Shown in pieces: positions 6,250-11,220 of a DNA stretch of 11,220 nucleotides. The stretch comes from JAAYCT01 sp964499575 (GTDB lineage Bacteria; Bacillota; Clostridia; Saccharofermentanales; Saccharofermentanaceae), in assembly GCA_964499575.1 (NCBI GenBank), contig CAZCLK010000034.1:1-11220 (forward strand), in the 5' to 3' direction. The notes below the pieces were generated by a model, which was given only the letters and a program-made list of their open reading frames with translations, searched no databases and had not been told where the DNA came from. Within the stretch, counting starts at the first letter, position 1. Each line of letters opens with the position of its first letter. A program made the translations under genes and the position numbers.

Positions 6250-7722
6250 TCAGTCCTTTGGGGACAGCAAATCCATGCGGATCAGTTCGCCGCCGATCCC
6301 GCGCGCCTCGGCGTCGTCGTGCGTCACGACAATGAGCGTCTTACCGGCCGTATGCTCGCGGACATATCGGATGACATCGCTTTTTCGCTCCGTATCCAAG
6401 CCCTTAAACGGCTCGTCAAAGAAGAGCACGTCACTGCCGGCAAGGATCGCGCGAACGACCGCGACGCGCCGGCGCATCCCGCCGCTCAGCTCGCGGACGG
6501 GCAGGTTCAGACTCTCTTCAAGTCCGATGTCCGACAGGTGCCGTATGATCTCTTCCCGGCGCACGGAAGAAGGGCACGCCAACCGGATGTTCGCGATCGC
6601 GCTGAAGTTCTCGCACAGGCGATCCTCTTGAAAAACCGCGCTCCTGCTTTGCGGCACACCCTCTACGCTTCCGGAATCGGGCGTGATCAGGCCCGCGAGG
6701 ATGAACAGAAGTGTCGTTTTCCCGCAACCGGAAGGCCCCATGATGCAGGTCGTCCCGCCCTTTTTGAAGACGGCGGAAAATGCCTCGATGACGCGCTTTT
6801 CCCCGAATTTCTTACTTATATTTCTGACGGTAATATCCGTCACCCCTGCTCTATGCGCGTGTACGCGAGCTTGATCACGGTATCCGAATCGACCGTTGGC
6901 GCGGCCGCTGCCCTTCTCCATGCGCGTATACGCGAGCTTGATCAATCGGACGAACAGCTTTTCGAAAAGAATGCTCAGGAGCACGACGACCGCAGTCCAC
7001 GCGAACAGATCGGCCGAGCTGAAATAGACCTTGGCCTCGTACAGGCGCTCGCCGATCGAGCCCGTCGGGATCCCGATGACCTCGGCGGCGACGCCCGCCT
7101 TCCACGAAAGCCCGATCGCGATGCCGCATGCCGACAAAAGATACGTCTTCAGATGCGGAATGTGGATGTAAAACAGCCTGCGCGCGCGGCTTATGCCGAA
7201 AACCTTTGCCATCTCGAGAAGTTTCGGATCGGTGCTTCGGATGCCGTGCAGGACATTGGTATAAATGATCGGCAGGGCCATCAGAAAAGCGATGAAGACA
7301 GAAAGCCCCCTTGAGCCGAGCCAGATCAGGCTCAGAATGACAAAGGAGGCGACCGGCGTCGCTTTGACCGCGGCCATATAGGGCCACAGAAGAGTCTCGA
7401 CCAAGCGAACGTTTCCGGCGATCACCGCCAGGATCGAGCCGAGCACAAGCGCCAGAATGAATCCCAACGTAATCCGAAGGAGCGAAAAAGCGACAGCGCC
7501 CCAAAAATCCGCGGTACCGACAAGTTCGGAAAGCCGGATTGCGACATCGACCGGAGACACCAGCAGAAGTTTTTGAGCAAGAAGCATCGCCAGCCCCTGC
7601 CACAAAAAAACAGCAAGCGCCGCGGCCGCGAGTTTCGTTAAAGCGCCGTTAAGCCTTGAAGTAGAAGGCGTCGTCGGGGAGCTTTCCGCCGACTGATTTG
7701 GGGTTCTGCGCAAAAAGGACAT
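6250..7722 (-). CDS. NitT/TauT-type ABC importer: single-chain permease-ATPase fusion
   Basis: This 490-residue protein joins two subunits that are normally separate. Residues about 28-262 form a SsuC/TauC-like permease with about six membrane segments and the coupling-helix region (DPKLLEMAKVFGISRARRLF, about 165-184). A linker (about 263-293) leads to a SsuB-like ATPase: Q-loop FQEDRL at 364-369, Walker A GPSGCGKTT at 329-337, LSGGM at 412-416, Walker B FFDEP at 434-438, switch His468. All key residues are present. The ATPase part is short (197 residues from Val294). The start is the ATG at 7722, with GGAGGG 8 nt upstream (7736-7731), inside the binding-protein gene; no usable start lies after that gene's stop. 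The linker contains an out-of-frame repeat of the permease tail, so the fusion looks recent. Alternatively a one-base sequence error merged two genes. The substrate is unknown. Confidence 0.85.
   Translation of the reverse strand: MSFLRRTPNQSAESSPTTPSTSRLNGALTKLAAAALAVFLWQGLAMLLAQKLLLVSPVDVAIRLSELVGTADFWGAVAFSLLRITLGFILALVLGSILAVIAGNVRLVETLLWPYMAAVKATPVASFVILSLIWLGSRGLSVFIAFLMALPIIYTNVLHGIRSTDPKLLEMAKVFGISRARRLFYIHIPHLKTYLLSACGIAIGLSWKAGVAAEVIGIPTGSIGERLYEAKVYFSSADLFAWTAVVVLLSILFEKLFVRLIKLAYTRMEKGSGRANGRFGYRDQARVHAHRAGVTDITVRNISKKFGEKRVIEAFSAVFKKGGTTCIMGPSGCGKTTLLFILAGLITPDSGSVEGVPQSRSAVFQEDRLCENFSAIANIRLACPSSVRREEIIRHLSDIGLEESLNLPVRELSGGMRRRVAVVRAILAGSDVLFFDEPFKGLDTERKSDVIRYVREHTAGKTLIVVTHDDAEARGIGGELIRMDLLSPKD
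6844..6944. repeat. 34-bp direct repeat within the permease-ATPase linker
   Basis: Bases 6844-6877 and 6911-6944 match at 31 of 34 positions, offset 67. On the minus strand both read TGATCAAGCTCGCGTA followed by ACGCGCAT. The 6911-6944 copy encodes permease residues IKLAYTRMEKG. The 6844-6877 copy is read one frame off as DQARVHAHRAG, but in the permease frame it would encode IKLAYTRIEQG and then TGA (6842-6840). The 6911-6944 copy contains a perfect 12-bp palindrome, CGCGTATACGCG (6923-6934), which may have favoured slippage. Confidence 0.9.
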
Positions 7723-8626
7723 TCAGATAGCCCTCCATGGCCGTCTGCATCTCTTGGCCGTCTATGTATGTAATATTACAATACGGAAGAGCCTTTTCGG
7801 CGACCGCCGCCTTAAAAATATCGAATTTCTCGATCCACGCGGCCGCTTCGGCAACATTTCCGTTCACATATTCGGTGGATGCCTTGTATTCCTTAAGGAA
7901 GGTCTTGACCGCGTCCGGGTTTTTTTCGATAAAATCCTTGCGCGCAACCATGACGCCCGTGACCATCAGACTGCCGTTATCAAGGTCCGTCCAGGCCTGA
8001 TTCAGGTCGATCGCGACCCGCAGTTCCGGCAGGGCTCCCTTGGCGACAAACACATACGGCTGAGGAAGCATCGCCACGCCGCTCCCGGTCTCGCTCAAAA
8101 GGGCGACGATCTCGGTCGCCTCGGATTTCCACTCGATCGCCAGGTCCTTATCCGGATCAATGCCGTTTTGCGTAAGAAGGTAACGGAGCGCGTATTCCGG
8201 CGAGGATCCCTTGCCCGTCGCAAAAAGGGTCTTGCCCTTGAGATCCGCAACGGACTGAACCGTATCGCCGAGCTCCGTGATATAGATGACACCGAGTGTG
8301 TTGATCGCAAGGATTTGAAGCGCGCCTTCGGTGTTGTTATAGAGAACCGAAGCGAGGTTTGCCGGAACGGCGGCCATATCCAGTTCGCCGCCGATTAATT
8401 TCGGGGTCACTTCGTCCGCCGTGGCGTACACGGAAAATTCGTATTCGTTCCCGGTCTTTCCCGAAGCGTCATCCTCCATCAGTTTGACCATGCCCATGGA
8501 CGTCGGGCCCTTCAATCCGGCAATGCGGATTGTCGCGGACTCCTTCTTATTGCCGGTTCCGGCGCACCCCGTGACCGGGGAAAGGGCCAGGATCATAATC
8601 AGAAGAACACTCAAAAACTTTTTCAT
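7649..8626 (-). CDS. NitT/TauT-type ABC importer, substrate-binding lipoprotein
   Basis: The 325-residue product begins MKKFLSVLLIMILALSPVTG and then Cys21: a lipoprotein signal with lipobox VTGC. The mature part, from ATIRIAGLKGPTSMGMVKL on, resembles the SsuA/TauA/THI5-like binding proteins, with the usual ELDMAAVPANLASVLYNN and LKGKTLFATGKGSSPEY blocks. It delivers its ligand to the fused permease-ATPase that follows; ligand type (sulfonate, pyrimidine, other) is not predictable. I chose the ATG at 8626, with AAAGGA 7 nt upstream and the signal peptide directly after it. An in-frame ATG at 8722 would put 32 charged residues before the signal peptide and is rejected. The 3' end overlaps the next gene by 74 nt in another frame. 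Confidence 0.9.
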   Translation of the reverse strand: MKKFLSVLLIMILALSPVTGCAGTGNKKESATIRIAGLKGPTSMGMVKLMEDDASGKTGNEYEFSVYATADEVTPKLIGGELDMAAVPANLASVLYNNTEGALQILAINTLGVIYITELGDTVQSVADLKGKTLFATGKGSSPEYALRYLLTQNGIDPDKDLAIEWKSEATEIVALLSETGSGVAMLPQPYVFVAKGALPELRVAIDLNQAWTDLDNGSLMVTGVMVARKDFIEKNPDAVKTFLKEYKASTEYVNGNVAEAAAWIEKFDIFKAAVAEKALPYCNITYIDGQEMQTAMEGYLNVLFAQNPKSVGGKLPDDAFYFKA

Positions 8627-8672
8627 CGCTTTTCCTTTCGGGCGGCCATATCCCGGCCTTTGTGCGTCTGTC

Positions 8673-8705
8673 GGTTTACCTTCGAAAATCCGACCTTCGT
8701 AAACC
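8673..8705. repeat. Inverted repeat in the leader of the second importer
   Basis: GGTTTAC (8673-8679) and GTAAACC (8699-8705) are perfect 7-bp arms around 19 bases that contain CCTTCG twice. The element lies in the ~100-nt untranslated leader before 8626. It could be an RNA hairpin or an operator. It matches no riboswitch class I recognise, and the thiamine riboswitch core (CTGAGA) is absent. Confidence 0.45.
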
Positions 8706-8733
8706 AACAATTCACTTCCCATGTTTTGAAGTC

Positions 8734-8742
8734 ATTATAACA
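8734..8742 (-). promoter_or_regulatory. Extended -10 promoter of the second importer operon
   Basis: The minus strand reads TGTTATAAT (8742-8734), a perfect extended -10. No good -35 is seen at the usual distance (8757-8762 reads AGTATT). The start would be near 8727, giving a leader of about 100 nt. It stands back to back with the plus-strand promoter at 8827-8855; together they fill the 306-base gap between the two genes. Confidence 0.6.
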
Positions 8743-8826
8743 AGAGAATGATTGAAAATACTTTTATCCTGTCTGGGCATTTGCACAAATCCGATCCGCT
8801 TCGCGCGTTTTTTGCTGATCGGAATC

Positions 8827-8855
8827 TTGCCCGATCGTCCGGCCGGGTCTATGAT
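8827..8855 (+). promoter_or_regulatory. Promoter of the zinc-ribbon gene
   Basis: TTGCCC (8827-8832) and TATGAT (8850-8855) are 17 nt apart. The expected start is near 8862, which leaves the in-frame GTG at 8858 outside the message and favours translation from the GTG at 8933. Confidence 0.6.
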
Positions 8856-8932
8856 GAGTGTATGGAAAATTTGAGGTCGGCGGATCCGCGATACCGGTCA
8901 AACGGGCTGCGTCATCAAAGAAGGGTTATAAA

Positions 8933-9433
8933 GTGGCAATTTTTAATAAGGATCTGATCACATGCGACTCGTCGGGAATTCTCGGTTCGAAGCATTGCCC
9001 GGTCTGCGACAAGGAATCGGTCTGGATTTTGTGTGTAGCCCGGCACTGGTTCTCTTTCATGACGATCGGTCTCGTTCCGTTCAAAAAGGAGTATCTCGCG
9101 GCCTGCTCGGAGTGTAAACAGGGACTTCCGATGTCCAAGGCGACCTTCGACGTTCTCAAGATGAAACTCAATTGCGGAGATACCATCGGGCGTATCGAGG
9201 ACGCGATCCGTTTTCCAGATAAAAGCGCTCTTCAGATCCGCGAGATCCTGAAGTCCGAGTCCGAAGAGCGGGAAATACTCCGGGAAATTGAAGATCTGGA
9301 GCGCGAGGAACTTGAGCGGATTCGCGCCGCCGAAGAAGAGACGCGAAAACACCTTTCAGCGCTCGAGGCGGAAATGGCCGGGGACGAGGATAAGCAGAAA
9401 CCGGAGAAGACGAACAACCCGACTGACGAATAA
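8933..9433 (+). CDS. Zinc-ribbon protein with C-terminal coiled coil, function unknown
   Basis: The 166-residue product has CPVC at 22-25 and CSEC at 58-61, which together can bind one zinc ion. The hydrophobic stretch between them (HWFSFMTIGLVPFKKEYL, 38-55) resembles the small zinc-ribbon family in which an aromatic/proline-rich strand precedes the second CxxC pair. From about 104 to 150 the sequence is a charged Glu/Arg-rich helix with heptad-like leucines, probably a coiled coil, ending in a disordered acidic tail. There is no signal peptide or clear membrane helix. I use the GTG at 8933, with AGAAGGG 7 nt upstream; an earlier GTG at 8858 would add 25 basic residues but lies before the predicted transcription start. 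It may be a protein-protein adaptor; no enzyme motif is visible. Confidence 0.7.
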   Translation: MAIFNKDLITCDSSGILGSKHCPVCDKESVWILCVARHWFSFMTIGLVPFKKEYLAACSECKQGLPMSKATFDVLKMKLNCGDTIGRIEDAIRFPDKSALQIREILKSESEEREILREIEDLEREELERIRAAEEETRKHLSALEAEMAGDEDKQKPEKTNNPTDE

Positions 9434-9480
9434 AAAGCTTTACGGCGTGGATTCAAGACTACTGTTTAGAAAACAAATCG

Positions 9481-9509
9481 TTGCATTATTGCAAAACTTC
9501 GACTATATT
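9481..9509 (+). promoter_or_regulatory. Promoter of the AAA+ ATPase gene
   Basis: TTGCAT (9481-9486) and TATATT (9504-9509) are 17 nt apart in a markedly A/T-rich patch. The -35 lies inside a small inverted repeat, TTGCA-TTAT-TGCAA (9481-9494), a possible operator. No terminator separates this from the zinc-ribbon gene, so read-through is also possible. Confidence 0.55.
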
Positions 9510-9546
9510 AATATTAAATATTGAATTGGTCGAGAGGATTTCCTTT

Positions 9547-10770
9547 ATGTACATACCCAGACATGCCGAAAAAATAATCGATACTCTTTCGAAAATGTTC
9601 GGAGCGGTTCTTGTCGCAGGGCCGAGGCAAGTCGGGAAAACAACTCTCCTGGAAGAAAAAATGAGTTCTGTCGGATATGTCTCATTGGATGATCCGATCG
9701 TCCTTTCCGCGGCAATTGAACAGAGCGGAACATTTTTCAAAGATAATCCCCCTCCGGTTTTCGTCGATGAAATTCAAAAGGCTCCGGCACTTTTCCCGCA
9801 GATCAAGCTGATCCTTGACAGCAGTCGCCGAAAAGGACAGTTCTTCATGTGCGGTTCTCAACAGTTTCATATGATGAAGAATGTCACAGAATCTCTCGCG
9901 GGGCGATTGGGACTTTTGACACTTCTTGGCTTCTCATTAAGGGAAATGTATAGAGTTCGTTTCGATCGTCCATTTATTCCGACGGATGATTATTTCAACA
10001 CGCGAAAAGGTGACTTGGCAAAAATTTCCTACGATGAGGTTTGGAAAACGATCCATCGGGGAAGTATGCCGGAACTATTCACCCATCCCGATTTTGACTG
10101 GCAATTGTATTATGCCGGTTATGTTCGTACCTACATTGATCGGGATGTAAGTGACTTAACGACGATCGGAGATAAAACGAAGTTTACACGCTTTATGACG
10201 GTAACGGCCGCTTCTTCCGGTCAACTCATCAACCTTGCCTCGATCGCACGCGATGTCGGTATCAGCCAGCCGACCGCGGACAGATGGCTCTCCATTCTTG
10301 TTGCTTCCAATCTTGTCTACCTTCTGAAACCATACTCAAACAATATCCACAAGCGCGCGATCAAGACCCCGAAACTCTATTTTCTCGACACGGGTCTTGC
10401 CGCTTATCTGACTCGATGGAATACTGCGGATGTATTAAAAAACGGAGCGATGGCCGGAGCTTTTTTCGAGAGTTTTGTCCTGTCGGAAATAATCAAAAGC
10501 TATTACAACACCGGGATTCTGGACCCCCCGCTATATTTTTATCGGGACAAGGATAAAAATGAAATCGATCTGATTATCGAGAATGACGGTGTCCTTTATC
10601 CGCTTGAAATCAAGAAACACGCCGATCCTCAAAGGCGCGATTTCGAAGCGTTTCGTTTTATAGAAAACATCCCCGGCGCCCATCGCGGACCGGGCGGGGT
10701 CATTTGTCTTTATGAGCAACTGATGACTATGAACTCGAAGGATCGGATCATACCCGTAAATTTTCTCTGA
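9547..10770 (+). CDS. AAA+ ATPase with DUF4143-type C-terminal domain
   Basis: This 407-residue protein belongs to the large family that pairs an AAA_14 ATPase with a DUF4143 domain. Walker A GPRQVGKTT is at 25-33, Walker B VFVDEIQ at 71-77, and GSQQF (103-107) takes the place of the family's usual GSS-type sensor. YVRTYIDRDV (192-201) opens the C-terminal half, followed by a winged-helix-like segment (LASIARDVGISQPTADRW, 230-247) and YFLDTGLAAYL. A nuclease-like fold ends it, with EID at 339-341 and LEIKK at 353-357 (ExK). Cellular role is not established for the family, which is often spread by transfer. The ATG at 9547 has GAGAGGA 8 nt upstream; an in-frame ATG at 9481 lies in the promoter. 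The gene looks more A/T-rich than its neighbours, which fits acquisition, but no mobile element is visible. Confidence 0.9.
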   Translation: MYIPRHAEKIIDTLSKMFGAVLVAGPRQVGKTTLLEEKMSSVGYVSLDDPIVLSAAIEQSGTFFKDNPPPVFVDEIQKAPALFPQIKLILDSSRRKGQFFMCGSQQFHMMKNVTESLAGRLGLLTLLGFSLREMYRVRFDRPFIPTDDYFNTRKGDLAKISYDEVWKTIHRGSMPELFTHPDFDWQLYYAGYVRTYIDRDVSDLTTIGDKTKFTRFMTVTAASSGQLINLASIARDVGISQPTADRWLSILVASNLVYLLKPYSNNIHKRAIKTPKLYFLDTGLAAYLTRWNTADVLKNGAMAGAFFESFVLSEIIKSYYNTGILDPPLYFYRDKDKNEIDLIIENDGVLYPLEIKKHADPQRRDFEAFRFIENIPGAHRGPGGVICLYEQLMTMNSKDRIIPVNFL

Positions 10771-10786
10771 ATCATGAGCAAAGTAT

Positions 10787-10822
10787 AAAAAAACCGCCCC
10801 GGAAACGCTTGATCCGAAGCAG
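10787..10822 (-). terminator. Intrinsic terminator of the tRNA-Met/tRNA-Glu operon
   Basis: On the minus strand CTGCTTCGGA (10822-10813) pairs with TCCGGGGCGG (10803-10794), ten pairs including three G-U, around a nine-base loop. TTTTTTT (10793-10787) follows. It lies just after tRNA-Glu and 16 nt from the stop of the convergent ATPase gene. Confidence 0.75.
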
Positions 10823-10836
10823 TCGATTAACTTTAC

Positions 10837-10911
10837 TGGTGACCCGTAGGAGAATCGAACTCCTGTCTTCGCCGTGAAAGGGCGATGTCTTAACCGCTTG
10901 ACCAACGGGCC
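10837..10911 (-). tRNA. tRNA-Glu (TTC), CCA encoded
   Basis: The reverse complement gives a 75-nt cloverleaf. GGCCCGT pairs with ACGGGTC (one G-U), followed by A and CCA. The anticodon stem TCGCC/GGCGA encloses CTTTCAC, giving anticodon TTC. The T-arm reads AGGAGTTCGATTCTCCT. It follows tRNA-Met by 3 nt and is surely processed from the same transcript. Confidence 0.97.
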
Positions 10912-10914
10912 GCT

Positions 10915-10991
10915 TGGTAGCGGCAGTGGGATTCGAACCTACGACCTACCGGGTATGAACCGGACGCTCTGGCCAACTGAGCTATGCCGCC
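10915..10991 (-). tRNA. tRNA-Met (CAT), elongator type, CCA encoded
   Basis: The reverse complement gives a 77-nt cloverleaf. GGCGGCA pairs with TGCCGCT, closing with G1-U72, then A and CCA. The anticodon stem TCCGG/CCGGT encloses TTCATAC, giving CAT. The loop TTCATAC and the acceptor fit elongator Met rather than the CTCATAA loop usual for the Ile CAT tRNA; initiator features (three G-C pairs next to the loop, unpaired base 1) are absent. Confidence 0.92.
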
Positions 10992-11021
10992 ATAACCCCA
11001 GTGCGCTTTAGACGCTAGACG

Positions 11022-11050
11022 ATTTTAGCATCTGGGTATATCGTTGTCAA
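11022..11050 (-). promoter_or_regulatory. Strong promoter of the tRNA-Met/tRNA-Glu operon
   Basis: On the minus strand a perfect TTGACA (11050-11045) lies 17 nt from TAAAAT (11027-11022). Transcription would start near 11015, about 25 nt before tRNA-Met. Confidence 0.9.
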
Positions 11051-11135
11051 GAAATCCCGGCTGTTTTCGGGACGTTCTCGAAAATGTTTCCGGTCGCCGG
11101 ATAATGCGGGTGATCTACTCCCTGAAAATAATCCC

Positions 11136-11162
11136 TTGCAAAAGTAAAATCTGTGGTACAAT
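11136..11162 (+). promoter_or_regulatory. Possible promoter for a gene beyond the window
   Basis: TTGCAA (11136-11141) lies 15 nt before TACAAT (11157-11162). The spacing is short, but the -10 is extended (TGGTACAAT). No open frame of useful length follows before the window ends. Between this and the tRNA promoter (11051-11135) only small inverted repeats are seen, for example TCCGG-TCG-CCGGA. Confidence 0.35.
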
Positions 11163-11220
11163 ACATCTCGGTTCAGTATATGAACGAAGCATTAGATTGT
11201 TCGTAAACATTTCGGATGCA

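Noticed and set aside
6840..6944. Programmed ribosomal frameshift site at the permease/ATPase junction
   Set aside because: The reading frame is already continuous through the junction and no slippery heptamer is seen, so no frameshift is needed to make the fusion.
6844..6944. Mobile palindromic repeat element
   Set aside because: Only two copies are seen, both in the same linker, and the homology corresponds to coding sequence of the permease tail, so local duplication is simpler.
6211..7314. Plus-strand open frame of 367 codons opposite the permease-ATPase gene
   Set aside because: It is antisense to intact Walker and signature motifs, starts in the B12 operon promoter, and has the biased composition of a shadow frame.
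8627..8727. Thiamine or other known riboswitch before the second importer, suggested by the THI5-like binding protein
   Set aside because: The leader lacks the thiamine core (CTGAGA and partner) and any other consensus I know; only one simple inverted repeat is present.

Overview
The window most resembles a moderately G+C-rich Firmicute of the Clostridia type. The reasons are lipoprotein signal peptides with a Thr-rich spacer, strong AGGAGG-type ribosome sites, extended -10 promoters, a cobalamin riboswitch of the usual layout, a Clostridia-type elongator tRNA-Met, and an acyl-CoA ligase with the TSGTTSMSKG motif. No taxonomic marker is present, so this is an inference.

Layout. Bases 1-192 hold nothing recognisable. 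On the minus strand follow tRNA-Cys (248-321) with its own promoter and a very clear intrinsic terminator, a long-chain acyl-CoA ligase (443-2323), and a small flavodoxin-like protein (2418-2864) with its own promoter. Next is a cobalamin import operon read leftwards: promoter near 6195-6223, cobalamin riboswitch 5982-6150, btuF-like lipoprotein (TTG start, 4902-5927), btuC-like permease (3848-4894) and btuD-like ATPase (3033-3851), the last two coupled by an ATGA overlap. Upstream, on the same strand, is a second ABC importer of the nitrate/sulfonate/taurine (NitT/TauT) class: a binding lipoprotein (7649-8626) overlapped for 74 nt by a 490-residue single-chain permease-ATPase fusion (6250-7722). 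At 8734-8855 the direction switches. A zinc-ribbon/coiled-coil protein (8933-9433) and an AAA+ ATPase with a DUF4143-type C-terminus (9547-10770) run on the plus strand and converge on a minus-strand tRNA-Met/tRNA-Glu operon (promoter 11022-11050, terminator 10787-10822). The last ~170 bases carry a weak plus-strand promoter that may serve a gene beyond the window.

How the parts work together. The riboswitch plus BtuFCD is a coherent B12 uptake unit, repressed when cobalamin is plentiful; the leader suggests control of translation rather than a terminator. The second importer is complete (binding protein, permease, ATPase), but its substrate cannot be read from sequence. It has no visible terminator before the riboswitch promoter.

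The most unusual observation is how the permease-ATPase fusion arose. About 34 bp encoding the permease C-terminus is repeated 67 bp further on, out of frame. The second copy still contains the stop that would have ended a separate permease, overlapping a GTG start for the ATPase (GTGA). A similar small duplication of a gene tail, with its stop codon, follows the flavodoxin gene. I did not find a defence system, CRISPR array, insertion sequence or other clearly new system; most of the window is ordinary chromosomal housekeeping and transport.
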